DNA of 14,818 nt. Source: an uncultured Caryophanales bacterium. Lineage in GTDB: Bacteria; Bacillota_I; Bacilli_A; RF39; UBA660. The DNA is taken from assembly GCA_947168625.1 (NCBI GenBank), contig CAMVMQ010000015.1, positions 1 through 14,818 of the forward strand. The letters are read 5' to 3'. The notes under the pieces are model-generated. The model had not been told where the DNA came from and ran no database searches. It worked only from the letters and a program-made list of their open reading frames with translations. Within the stretch, counting starts at the first letter, position 1; every line of letters starts with the position of its first letter. Positions 5,796 through 13,201 of the stretch are shown here, in pieces. Made by a program: the position numbers and the translations under genes.

Positions 5796-7439
5796 ATGGA
5801 AACAATAAAATTAATTATAAATAGCGAAGAAAAAGAGTTTGTTAAAGGTATAAAATTAAAAGAAATATTATCTTCATTAAAAAAAGATAATGACTTTGAT
5901 GTGATTACTGCTAAATTTAATGGCAAGGTTATTTACGACGACTATACTTTTATAAAAGGAGGAAAATTATCTCTTTTTAATATTAGTTCTAGTATTGGAA
6001 ATAAAGCATATGAAAGAGGTATTTTATTTCTCTTTAATGTCTGCGCTATAGAAGTATTAGGAAAAGATACTAAGATTATAGTAAAGCATTCCATCGACAA
6101 AGGTATTTTTTGTAAAATAGACAAAAAAATAACAGAAGAAAATATAACAAGTATTAAAAAATTAATGAAAGAAAAAGTAAAAAAGGATATTCCGTTTATT
6201 AAAATAGAAACTACGAAAGAGGAAGCATTAGAATACTTTAAAAGCATAAAAAGAGAAGATAAAGTAAGAACCCTTTTTTATAATACCGATAATCTTGTTA
6301 CCTTATACCGCCTTGAGGAATATTATAATTATTTAATAGGTGAATTACCTTTATCAACAGGAATTTTAAAATATTATGATTTAACACTTATCAAAGATAA
6401 AGGAATTGTGGTTCGTTTTCCTTCCATTTATGATTCTAATAAAATTGTCAAATATGTGCATCATGAAAAATACTTCGATACATTAGAAGAGTATTCACTT
6501 TGGGGTGAAAGACTAAAGGTATCAAATCTAGGGGAGTTAAATGATTATATCACAACGAATAATTCGAAAGAATTAATTAGACTTTCAGAGATAATGCAAA
6601 ATTACAAACTACTTAGTATCGCTGAAGAGATTACCTTAAATAATTATAAAGTAATTTTATTATCAGGACCATCTAGTTCAGGAAAAACAACTACAGCTAT
6701 GAAATTATCCTTATATCTAAAAAGCCTTGGATTAAATCCAACAGAATTATCAATAGATGACTATTTTCATGATAGAGAAGACACGCCACTTGGACCTGAT
6801 GGCAAACCAGACTTTGAATCCTTAAAGGCGGTTAATGTTAAACTATTTGATAGCCAGGTCAGCAAATTGTTAAAGGGAAATAAGGTTACAATACCGACAT
6901 TTAATTTTATAACAGGAAAAAAAGAATATAAACGAACAGTTTCCTTAGGAAAAAATGATATTCTTATAATAGAGGGGCTTCATGCTCTTAATGAGGAATT
7001 GCTAACAAATATACCGAAGAAAGAAAAATATAAAATCTATGTAAGCCCTCTAACATATTTAAATATTGACAATGATAATAGAATTAGTATGACTGATTTA
7101 AGACTACTACGAAGAATAGTAAGAGACAGTCGAACCAGAGGATATTCGCCATCAACAACAATAAATACATGGGACAAAGTTCGTGAAGGAGAAGAAAAAT
7201 ATGTCTTCCCATATCAAGATAATGCTAATGTCATTTTCAACTCAAGTCTTGCGTATGAAATTGGGACTTTAAGAGTTTATGTAGAGCCCCTTCTTTATAC
7301 CATAAAGGAAACTGATTCTGAGTATCAGACTGCTCAAAGACTATTAGAATTACTTAAGTGTGCTCTAAGCATCCCAAGCGAGAATGTTCCAAAGGATTCT
7401 GTTCTTCGAGAATTTATTGGTGGAAGTTATTTTGAATAA
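5796..7439 (+). CDS. nucleoside (uridine-type) kinase with TGS / ThrRS-like N-terminal region
   Basis: This 547-residue protein belongs to the long nucleoside kinases in which a uridine kinase/phosphoribulokinase domain follows a threonyl-tRNA-synthetase-like part. Residues 1-62 form a TGS-like fold (KLIINSEEKEF, then GKLSLFN). Residues about 65-210 resemble the ThrRS second additional domain (AYERGILFLFN, KHSIDKGIFC). The kinase domain starts with the P-loop GPSSSGKTT (291-299), followed by the ELSIDDYFHDREDTP motif and a Walker-B-like DILIIEGLHAL. A basic LLRRIVRDSRTRG segment is the likely lid/phosphate-binding part. It probably transfers ATP phosphate to a nucleoside in the cytosol; the exact substrate cannot be read from sequence. 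Ribosome site AGAAGGGA lies about 11 bases before the ATG. The downstream amidase starts 30 bases later with no terminator between, so the two may be co-transcribed. Confidence 0.88.
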   Translation: METIKLIINSEEKEFVKGIKLKEILSSLKKDNDFDVITAKFNGKVIYDDYTFIKGGKLSLFNISSSIGNKAYERGILFLFNVCAIEVLGKDTKIIVKHSIDKGIFCKIDKKITEENITSIKKLMKEKVKKDIPFIKIETTKEEALEYFKSIKREDKVRTLFYNTDNLVTLYRLEEYYNYLIGELPLSTGILKYYDLTLIKDKGIVVRFPSIYDSNKIVKYVHHEKYFDTLEEYSLWGERLKVSNLGELNDYITTNNSKELIRLSEIMQNYKLLSIAEEITLNNYKVILLSGPSSSGKTTTAMKLSLYLKSLGLNPTELSIDDYFHDREDTPLGPDGKPDFESLKAVNVKLFDSQVSKLLKGNKVTIPTFNFITGKKEYKRTVSLGKNDILIIEGLHALNEELLTNIPKKEKYKIYVSPLTYLNIDNDNRISMTDLRLLRRIVRDSRTRGYSPSTTINTWDKVREGEEKYVFPYQDNANVIFNSSLAYEIGTLRVYVEPLLYTIKETDSEYQTAQRLLELLKCALSIPSENVPKDSVLREFIGGSYFE

Positions 7440-7469
7440 TAAGAAAACATATATTATAGTAGGTGAAAC

Positions 7470-8129
7470 ATGAATAAATACAAACTACTAATAATAATAT
7501 GTTTTTTATTTTTAACTAATCTTTTACCAACCGCAAAAGCCTGGGTAAATAACTACACTCTTGCTGGAAAAATAATATGTTTAGATAGTGGTCATGGTGG
7601 CACCGACTCTGGCGCTGAAGCAGATACTATTTTAGAAAAAGATTTAAATCTTAAATTAGCAAAGAAACTAGAAAAAGAATTAATATCGCGCGGCGCCACT
7701 GTCTATATGACCAGAAATGGTGATTATGATCTATCAACAACTACTGTTAACAGGAAAAGAAGCGATTTGTATAATCGAGCCAGCTATATAAATAAAATAA
7801 ATCCTGATATGTATATTTCCATACACTTAAATGCAACTCCATCCAAAAAATGGCGCGGTCTCCAAATTTTTTATACAAATAAGAATAATCAAAACAGATT
7901 AATAGCAGAAACATTAACAGACTATCTTAAAGGAGAACTATCATACGTTCGTGATGTTAAAAAAGATAATTCCTATTATATGTATAAACATATTAATTCG
8001 CCTGGTATATTAATTGAAGCAGGATTTATATCCAATCCAAATGATAATTATCTCCTTAGAAATAACAATTATCAAGATAAATTAATATTATTAATTAGTG
8101 AAGGAATAGAAAAATATTTTAAAAAATAG
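7470..8129 (+). CDS. cwlD: N-acetylmuramoyl-L-alanine amidase, CwlD-like
   Basis: An Amidase_3 family zinc enzyme that removes the peptide from muramic acid in peptidoglycan. The 219-residue protein has a signal peptide (MNKYKLLIIICFLFL, likely cut after Ala-Lys-Ala at 24) and a single catalytic domain without binding repeats. Zinc ligands and catalytic Glu are visible: His42 (DSGHGGTDSGA), Glu56 (ILEKD), His119 (YISIHLNATP) and Glu183 (LIEAGFISNP). LAGKIICLDSGHGG, a RKRSDLYNRASYIN segment and SIHLNATPSKKWRG closely follow the arrangement of B. subtilis CwlD, which prepares spore cortex muramic-lactam. That makes CwlD more likely than a vegetative autolysin, but other Amidase_3 enzymes are not excluded. 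Ribosome site AGGTGA lies 4 bases before the ATG. No gerD-like or other cortex gene is adjacent. Confidence 0.85.
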   Translation: MNKYKLLIIICFLFLTNLLPTAKAWVNNYTLAGKIICLDSGHGGTDSGAEADTILEKDLNLKLAKKLEKELISRGATVYMTRNGDYDLSTTTVNRKRSDLYNRASYINKINPDMYISIHLNATPSKKWRGLQIFYTNKNNQNRLIAETLTDYLKGELSYVRDVKKDNSYYMYKHINSPGILIEAGFISNPNDNYLLRNNNYQDKLILLISEGIEKYFKK

Positions 8130-8162
8130 TTAAATGGTCTTTAAAAATCATCAAATATATTG

Positions 8163-8174
8163 TATACTTATACT
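8163..8174 (+). promoter_or_regulatory. possible -10 elements for small membrane protein gene
   Basis: TATACT occurs twice in succession (8163-8168 and 8169-8174). No convincing -35 is found, so this is a weak call. If the proximal copy is used, transcription starts very near the ribosome site at 8182-8187. Confidence 0.35.
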
Positions 8175-8191
8175 ACATGGTAGGTGAAAAA

Positions 8192-8551
8192 GTGGAGAAA
8201 GTAAATCTAAAATATGATAGAGGTGATACACACATTTCTTGCGATTACGGTTTTATAAAAGAAATGACATACATGGGTTTTCTATATCCGTTAAAAAAGA
8301 AAAACTATAAAATGTTTTCTGTAATACTGTTTACTGAAATATCAGTAGCTATTTTGATTATGTTTTTTATTTTACCACCAATAGCAGGAATATTTGCAAC
8401 CATTGGTATGATTATTCTTACTAACTTTTTATTTGCAGCTAATTATAACATGATTATTATTGAAGATCTTTTAAAAAAAGGATTTGTTCCATGTGATTAT
8501 AATTCGTCCAATCTATTAATAAAAAAAGGAATATATTTTAAACTACAATAA
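8192..8551 (+). CDS. small two-helix membrane protein, unknown function
   Basis: The product has 119 residues. A hydrophilic N-terminal part (MEKVNLKYDRGDTHISCDYGFIKE) precedes two hydrophobic helices at about 43-62 and 64-88. A conserved-looking cytoplasmic tail follows, NYNMIIIEDLLKKGFVPCDY and a final KKGIYFKL strand. The layout, two helices then a helix ending in LLKKGF, recalls small DUF-type membrane proteins of Bacillota, but I cannot name the family. The GTG at 8192 is chosen because AGGTGA (8182-8187) precedes it by 4 bases. An ATG at 8177 would lie upstream of that site and overlap the probable promoter. A bidirectional terminator ends the gene. Confidence 0.7.
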   Translation: MEKVNLKYDRGDTHISCDYGFIKEMTYMGFLYPLKKKNYKMFSVILFTEISVAILIMFFILPPIAGIFATIGMIILTNFLFAANYNMIIIEDLLKKGFVPCDYNSSNLLIKKGIYFKLQ

Positions 8552-8565
8552 ATATATTCCTTTTT
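8521..8565. terminator. bidirectional terminator between small membrane protein and phospholipase C-like gene
   Basis: A long stem (8521-8537 pairing with 8549-8565, core GGAATATATT / AATATATTCC) has an 11-base loop. An A-run on the left and a T-run on the right allow it to serve both converging genes. Confidence 0.85.
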
Positions 8566-9552
8566 TTAAAATCTACAATATTTAGGAACTAATCTTAAAT
8601 TCCAATCTTTTCCAGTACCATAATCCAAGTTATTAAATAATAAACAGATTTTTGCATTGTCAATTTCTCCACTTTTTAACATTTTATCTACATCATTAAT
8701 AATACTTGTTGCTCTAATGATAGCCAAATCATATAATTCTTTAAAAGAATAGTCGTAGCTTTCTCTTCTTGTACATGGATGATACCATATATTTTTATCT
8801 AGATTAAGATAATATAATTTAGAATTAGGATCAATATGAAAGGAAAGCTCCTTTTTTTTCACAACTTTATCGCCACATATTATATCCATAGCATGATAAA
8901 CAACTTTTTTTATGCCAAATCTATCATAGTTAAAAATACGATAAAATCTCTTCATATCTCTAAGAGACTTATAATATATAGAACTTGCATCATTAAATCC
9001 ATATACACTATTTGTCACTGAATTAATAGTATCTATTAATTCATCATTAAATTTTATGCTAGAAAACAACTCTCTATATGCTTTATATTTACTTGGAGAT
9101 ATTCCTTCTCTCTCTTTAATTAAATAACAGTCAATAAAGTATTCCATTTCCTCATGAAGTCCATTATATTTGTAAGTATTCTTCTTTTTGCTATCATAAC
9201 TTCCAGTATAATAAAGAATGTAAGGATGACATATAGTATCTAAAGAATAATGACATATTTGACCATATAAATAAGCCATTACCATTGAATTAGAATAATA
9301 TTTCTTATCATTAATATAATTAATTAGAGACAAAAAATGTTCATTAATGTGTGAATGCTGCATAGCATAATTAATTTTAAATACTTCTTTTGATTTTTTT
9401 GATAAATGAAAATCATAAAAAAAATATGGATCTGGACCTTGAGCAAACATTCTATATGCATCATAAGAAGGCATAATAACTTTTTTTACCTTTTTATTAA
9501 ATTTATTATACACATCAATACTAAAAAAATTATGTGTGCAAGAACTAGGCAT
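8566..9552 (-). CDS. zinc-dependent phospholipase C family protein
   Basis: This 328-residue protein belongs to the zinc-dependent phospholipase C/phosphatase-like family, whose members coordinate zinc with many His and Asp residues. It starts MPSSCTHNFF (His7), followed by FAQGPDPYFFY (Asp41) and AMQHSHINEHF (His66, His68). GQICHYSLDTICHPYI (His101, Asp105, His109) and LHEEMEYFIDCYL (His133, Asp141) complete the set. That is a nearly full set of expected ligands. There is no signal peptide, so unlike clostridial alpha-toxin it is probably cytoplasmic; family members of this type exist in many non-pathogenic Bacillota and their substrate is unknown. The ATG at 9552 is chosen because AGAGGTGA lies just upstream and includes the alternative GTG at 9561. 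It is divergent from the Abi-family gene across a 101-base region with nested inverted repeats. Confidence 0.88.
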   Translation of the reverse strand: MPSSCTHNFFSIDVYNKFNKKVKKVIMPSYDAYRMFAQGPDPYFFYDFHLSKKSKEVFKINYAMQHSHINEHFLSLINYINDKKYYSNSMVMAYLYGQICHYSLDTICHPYILYYTGSYDSKKKNTYKYNGLHEEMEYFIDCYLIKEREGISPSKYKAYRELFSSIKFNDELIDTINSVTNSVYGFNDASSIYYKSLRDMKRFYRIFNYDRFGIKKVVYHAMDIICGDKVVKKKELSFHIDPNSKLYYLNLDKNIWYHPCTRRESYDYSFKELYDLAIIRATSIINDVDKMLKSGEIDNAKICLLFNNLDYGTGKDWNLRLVPKYCRF

Positions 9553-9570
9553 AAATCTCACCTCTAATAC

Positions 9571-9579
9571 ATTGTATCA
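9571..9579 (-). promoter_or_regulatory. extended -10 promoter for phospholipase C-like gene
   Basis: On the minus strand this reads TGATACAAT (TGn-TACAAT), about 19 bases before the start codon. No clear -35 accompanies it. Confidence 0.45.
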
Positions 9580-9582
9580 AAA

Positions 9583-9623
9583 ATAACATAAAATGTGTAT
9601 CATTTTTTTTGATTTTATGTTAT
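9583..9623. repeat. inner perfect 12-bp inverted repeat, possible operator or hairpin
   Basis: ATAACATAAAAT (9583-9594) and ATTTTATGTTAT (9612-9623) are perfect reverse complements, 17 bases apart, nested inside the outer repeat. The right arm overlaps the extended -10 of the Abi gene, so a bound regulator would block it. In RNA read from the minus-strand side it could fold into a long AT hairpin. Confidence 0.6.
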
Positions 9624-9626
9624 ACT
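9618..9626 (+). promoter_or_regulatory. extended -10 promoter for abi-htrA
   Basis: TGTTATACT is an extended -10 and would start transcription near 9633, leaving a leader of about 20 bases before the Abi start at 9654. It overlaps the right arm of the inner inverted repeat. Confidence 0.6.
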
Positions 9627-9653
9627 CTTATAGAGAATAACGGGTGTGATACA

Positions 9654-10577
9654 ATGGAAAAAATATTCAAAACAATAGATGAACAAGTGCAAATACTGAA
9701 AGACAAAAATCTAATAATCGAAGATATTGATTATACCAAAGATGTTCTATTAAGAGATAATTATTTCTTTTTGATGGGATATCGAGCCATTTTTATGAGG
9801 CCAAAGGAAAATAAATTTATTTCTGGCGTAACTTTCAATGAATTATATGCACTCTTTATTTTTGACCGTAATTTTCGCAATATCATTTTAAAGAACATTT
9901 TAGTTATTGAAAATCAACTAAAATCAATTATTTCTTATCAACTATCCAAAAAATATGGATATAAAGAAAAAGATTATTTAAATGTAAAAAACTTTACATC
10001 AGATCGAACGAAAATAAGGAGAGTAAAAGATTTAATTGATAAGATGAAACGGCAAATACGTATTAATAGTGCTACTCACAATGCTACGATGCACTATTTA
10101 ACACACTATGGATACATTCCATTATGGGTTCTTGTCAAAGTATTGTCTTTTGGAATTGTTTGCGAATTATATACAATACTAAAAGATGAAGATCAAGATT
10201 CTATAGCAGAAATATTTGGAACAACCCCAGAAATGTTAAGCGATATTCTTATAATTTTATCTAATTATCGAAATCTTTGCGCTCACGAAGATATTGTCTA
10301 TGAACATCGAACAGAGAGAATTATACCTGATACAAAGTATCATGAACTTTTAAATATTCCTAAAATGGATGGCGAATATATCTATGGAAAAAATGATTTG
10401 TTTTCAGTCATAATCATCTTTAAGATATTGCTATCAAAAAAAGACTTTCGATTAATGATGAAAGAAATTGAATATGAAATAGAATTATTAGATGGGAAAG
10501 TCGATTCCATTCAAATAAATAAAGTATTAGATAGAATGGGTTTTCCAGAAAATTACATTGAAATAATAGGAAGGTGA
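9654..10577 (+). CDS. Abi_2-family HEPN protein (AbiD/AbiF type), possible phage-defence toxin
   Basis: Members of this family act in abortive infection or as RNA-targeting toxins through a HEPN nuclease domain. The 307-residue protein has the typical start (MEKIFKTIDEQVQILKDKNL), a central FIFDRNFRNIILKNILVIENQLKS-like helix pair (about 76-100) and a PLWVLVKVLSFG segment (about 157-168). The HEPN signature is NYRNLCAHED (Arg206-x4-His211), the R-x4-6-H motif of active RNases. The start at 9654 is chosen because GGGTGTGAT (9642-9650) precedes it; an upstream ATG at 9609 would read through the promoter. The stop codon is part of the ribosome site of the HtrA gene four bases later, so translation is coupled. 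Composition matches neighbouring genes. Family assignment is confident; defence activity is not shown. Confidence 0.87.
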   Translation: MEKIFKTIDEQVQILKDKNLIIEDIDYTKDVLLRDNYFFLMGYRAIFMRPKENKFISGVTFNELYALFIFDRNFRNIILKNILVIENQLKSIISYQLSKKYGYKEKDYLNVKNFTSDRTKIRRVKDLIDKMKRQIRINSATHNATMHYLTHYGYIPLWVLVKVLSFGIVCELYTILKDEDQDSIAEIFGTTPEMLSDILIILSNYRNLCAHEDIVYEHRTERIIPDTKYHELLNIPKMDGEYIYGKNDLFSVIIIFKILLSKKDFRLMMKEIEYEIELLDGKVDSIQINKVLDRMGFPENYIEIIGR

Positions 10578-10581
10578 AAAA

Positions 10582-11694
10582 ATGAAAAGTAAAAATAAAA
10601 TAATAATTCCAGTATTAGTTTTTCTTGCGTTTATATTAGGCGCATCTTGGTCATATTTAGTAATAAGGGAGTTGAATAACCATACATCGCCGGTATCAAA
10701 AGTTCTTGGTACATATACAATTGATGAAAACAGTATATCATCATCAGTTGATAAAATATATGATGCTACCGTTACGGTAATAACTTATTCTGGTGAAAAT
10801 CAGGTGTCATCTGGAACTGGATTTGTATATAAAGAAGAAGGAAAAACAGCTTATATAATGACTAATAATCATGTAGTATCAAGTGGTAATGCCGCAAAAA
10901 TAATCTTTAGTGATGGTAGCGAAGCCGAAACTAAGATACTAGGGGGAGATACCTATGCCGACATTGCTATATTAACAACAGAGTCTAAGAATATCAAACA
11001 AGTAGCAACTTTAGGAAGTACTAAAGAAATAAAAGTTGGTGACACGACTTTTGCAGTTGGAGCCCCTCTAGGAGATACATATAGTGGAACTGTAACTAAG
11101 GGAATTTTATCTGGTAAGGAACGTTTAGTAGAGGTAAGTCTAGGAGGAACATCATCTGACTATTACATGAAAGTATTGCAAACAGACGCCGCTCTAAATC
11201 CAGGTAATAGTGGTGGCCCACTATGTAACATTAATGGTGAAGTCATTGGAGTAACATCACTAAAACTTACTCAGCAACAAACTAGTTTAACTACGACATA
11301 CAGTGTTGAAGGAATGGGATTTGCTATTCCTATTGAAGATGCATTAAATTATGCTAACATAATCGAAAAGGGAGAAGCTGTAAAAAGACCTTATGTTGGT
11401 ATCAGCATGATTGATATAACGGATAGTTACTATTTGTGGCAAGCAGGTATTGTTCTACCTGAAGGCATAAAAAAAGGAGTAGCAATTCTTGAAGTGGTTG
11501 GAGATTCACCTGCTAGTAAAGCTGGTTTACAAAAAGGAGATATAATTACAAAATTAGAAAAAGAGGAAATAGATTCAGTAGCAGAACTTCGCTATGAATT
11601 ATATAAACATAATCCAGGAGAAACAATTAAGATAAGCGTTAATCGAAACGGCAAAGAAAAAGAAAAATCTATAACCTTAGTTGAGTCAAAATAA
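10582..11694 (+). CDS. membrane-anchored HtrA/DegP-type serine protease with PDZ domain
   Basis: HtrA proteases degrade misfolded proteins at the outer face of the membrane. The 370-residue protein has an N-terminal signal anchor (about 6-27), a linker, then a trypsin-like domain. The catalytic triad is His97 (TNNHVVS), Asp127 (TYADIAIL) and Ser210 (NPGNSGGPL). One PDZ domain (about 270-360) contains the GVAILEVVGDSPASKAGLQKGD-type motif. Size and layout match B. subtilis HtrA/HtrB/YyxA proteins; which paralogue it corresponds to cannot be decided. Its ribosome site AAGGTGA overlaps the stop codon of the Abi gene, with only 4 bases between the genes. No CssR-type operator was sought or seen. 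A terminator follows. Confidence 0.93.
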   Translation: MKSKNKIIIPVLVFLAFILGASWSYLVIRELNNHTSPVSKVLGTYTIDENSISSSVDKIYDATVTVITYSGENQVSSGTGFVYKEEGKTAYIMTNNHVVSSGNAAKIIFSDGSEAETKILGGDTYADIAILTTESKNIKQVATLGSTKEIKVGDTTFAVGAPLGDTYSGTVTKGILSGKERLVEVSLGGTSSDYYMKVLQTDAALNPGNSGGPLCNINGEVIGVTSLKLTQQQTSLTTTYSVEGMGFAIPIEDALNYANIIEKGEAVKRPYVGISMIDITDSYYLWQAGIVLPEGIKKGVAILEVVGDSPASKAGLQKGDIITKLEKEEIDSVAELRYELYKHNPGETIKISVNRNGKEKEKSITLVESK

Positions 11695-11717
11695 ATAATA
11701 GATAAAATTATTATTAG

Positions 11718-11750
11718 AAAAAGGCAAAACAAGTAAATTGTCTTTTTTCT
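11718..11750 (+). terminator. terminator after htrA-type gene
   Basis: AAAAAGGCAA (11718-11727) pairs with TTGTCTTTTT (11738-11747, one G-U pair) around a 10-base loop and continues into a T-rich tract. Confidence 0.75.
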
Positions 11751-11766
11751 TTTTTTAAAAAATCTA

Positions 11767-11796
11767 TTGTATTTTATATTTATAATTTGTTATAAT
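11767..11796 (+). promoter_or_regulatory. promoter of the tsaE-tsaB-rimI-tsaD operon
   Basis: TATAAT (11791-11796) with TGT before it is a perfect extended -10. TTGTAT (11767-11772) is a partial -35 at 18 bp. It lies just upstream of tsaE and downstream of the htrA terminator. Confidence 0.7.
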
Positions 11797-11823
11797 ATTT
11801 GTGACAAAGAAAGGATGATTTAG

Positions 11824-12273
11824 ATGGATGAATATAAAGTAGTAACACATAATGAAAATGAAACTATTTCCATTGCTCAAAATATTGAGTCGGAGAAGTT
11901 TCAAAATATGGTAATATGTTTAAATGGAGATTTGGGAAGCGGTAAAACCCTATTTACTAAAGGCTTTGCCAATGCAATGGGTATTGATGATGTAACATCT
12001 CCAACTTTTACTATAATAAAAGAGTACCAAGGAGAATTAATGCTATATCACATGGATGTATACAGATTAGAAGACTCTAACGAAGAAATAGGTGTTGAAG
12101 AATACTATGACCGTGGAGGCGTAACCATTATTGAATGGTCGGATATGATTAGAGATAGATTACCTAAAGAAAGACTTGAAATAAAGTTTGTAATAACAGG
12201 AGAAAATACAAGAACACTAGTATTTACCCCTTATGGCGAAAAATATAGAAATATTTGCGAGAGTGCACTATGA
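11824..12273 (+). CDS. tsaE: tRNA t6A biosynthesis ATPase TsaE
   Basis: TsaE is a P-loop ATPase that works with TsaB and TsaD to place threonylcarbamoyl on A37 of ANN-decoding tRNAs. The 149-residue protein has the Walker A motif GDLGSGKTLFTKG (about 36-48), the SPTFTIIKEYQG switch region, YHMDVYRLED (about 75-84) and the C-terminal VTIIEWSDMI strand. All are diagnostic of the family, and the length is standard. Ribosome site AAAGGATGAT lies about 4 bases before the ATG. It is the first gene of a four-gene operon; its TGA overlaps the tsaB ATG by the ATGA arrangement. Confidence 0.96.
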   Translation: MDEYKVVTHNENETISIAQNIESEKFQNMVICLNGDLGSGKTLFTKGFANAMGIDDVTSPTFTIIKEYQGELMLYHMDVYRLEDSNEEIGVEEYYDRGGVTIIEWSDMIRDRLPKERLEIKFVITGENTRTLVFTPYGEKYRNICESAL

Positions 12274-12851
12274 TAAGTTTATTTATAGATACATCTTTAA
12301 GCGATGTATCTATTGCCTTAATAAAAGATGATAATCTATTATCTGTTATACACAACAATATTCCCGGGGAACACTCTGTCTATGTAACCAAATATATTGA
12401 AGATATAATTAAAGAGAATAATTTAACACCTAAAGAAATAAATGAAATAATAGTAGTAAACGGACCAGGATCATTTACTGGCATTAGAATAGGCGTTACT
12501 ATAGCTAAAGTTTTTGCATATTTAAAAAAAATAAGAATAGTTACTATATCATCTCTTAAAGCAAGAATCATAGGAAAAAAATCTGAATATATATTATCAT
12601 CAATCGACGCTAAACATGGTAATTATTACGTTGGACTATATGATAAAGAATATAACAAAATATTTGAAGAATTTAAAACTACAGAACAAAAGGATGAATT
12701 AATATATAAGTATCATCCTATTGAAGTAACGGAAAAAGATGAATATAATATCATTGAAATAGTAAAGTACACCAGGTCTATAAAAAGTGAAAATCCACAT
12801 GCAGTTAATCCACTTTATCTAAAATTACCGGAGGCCATGCTAAAAAAATGA
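12270..12851 (+). CDS. tsaB: tRNA t6A complex subunit TsaB, short form
   Basis: TsaB is the inactive ASKHA-fold partner that holds TsaD and TsaE together. The 193-residue product starts MISLFIDTSLSDVSIAL and contains the conserved VVNGPGSFTGIRIGV (about 63-77). It ends in a PHAVNPLYLKLP tail typical of the family. It is shorter than the usual 220-230 residues, the loss being in the central C-terminal-lobe region (about 130-165) rather than at either end. The ATG at 12270 overlaps the tsaE stop by four bases (ATGA); a further-upstream ATG at 12255 within tsaE is less likely. TGA is again the stop and overlaps the rimI start. Confidence 0.95.
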   Translation: MISLFIDTSLSDVSIALIKDDNLLSVIHNNIPGEHSVYVTKYIEDIIKENNLTPKEINEIIVVNGPGSFTGIRIGVTIAKVFAYLKKIRIVTISSLKARIIGKKSEYILSSIDAKHGNYYVGLYDKEYNKIFEEFKTTEQKDELIYKYHPIEVTEKDEYNIIEIVKYTRSIKSENPHAVNPLYLKLPEAMLKK

Positions 12852-13201
12852 TAAGGGAAGTCAAAAGCAACAGTTTTAGTCCATATAGTAAAAGACTAGA
12901 ATATGTTGAAAATAATAATGTTCTAGGATTCATTGAATATTCTCTCATTTATGACCGTATAGAAATTGATAATATTGAAGTGTTAAAAGATCATAGAAAC
13001 AACGGCATTGGAACTAAGTTAATCGAATATTTATTAAAAATTTCTAAAGAAAAAAAGTTAATAAATATAACATTAGAAGTCCGAAAAAGCAACTATATAG
13101 CACAAAAACTATACAGAAAAATGGGATTTAAAGAAGTGGCCATAAGAAAGTATTACTATGGTGATGAAGATGCTATTCTTATGGAGAAAAAGGTGATGTA
13201 A
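12848..13201 (+). CDS. rimI: RimI-type N-terminal acetyltransferase
   Basis: A GNAT acetyltransferase; RimI acetylates the N-terminal alanine of ribosomal protein S18 and is often encoded with tsaB/tsaD. The 117-residue protein is short for RimI (usually near 150). The acetyl-CoA binding motif is VLKDHRNNGIGTKLIEYLL (R-x-x-G-x-G). ITLEVRKSNYIAQKLYRKMGF and a RKYYYGDEDAILMEK end match RimI well. The ATG overlaps the tsaB stop (ATGA), and the stop TAA overlaps the tsaD ATG by one base, so all four genes are translationally linked. The true substrate is unverified. Confidence 0.92.
   Translation: MIREVKSNSFSPYSKRLEYVENNNVLGFIEYSLIYDRIEIDNIEVLKDHRNNGIGTKLIEYLLKISKEKKLINITLEVRKSNYIAQKLYRKMGFKEVAIRKYYYGDEDAILMEKKVM

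Larger units (their letters stand above)
9570..9656. repeat. outer 10-bp inverted repeat in the divergent plc/abi region
   Basis: CATTGTATCA (9570-9579) and TGATACAATG (9647-9656) are perfect reverse complements. The left arm is the extended -10 of the minus-strand phospholipase gene; the right arm covers the Abi start codon. A further TGTATCA lies at 9596-9602. This might be an operator or RNA-structure element; no function is shown. Confidence 0.55.

Noticed and set aside
8566..9552. Secreted phospholipase C toxin
   Set aside because: No signal peptide is visible and the protein starts directly with the family's MPS-x-x-TH motif; a toxin role is not supported.
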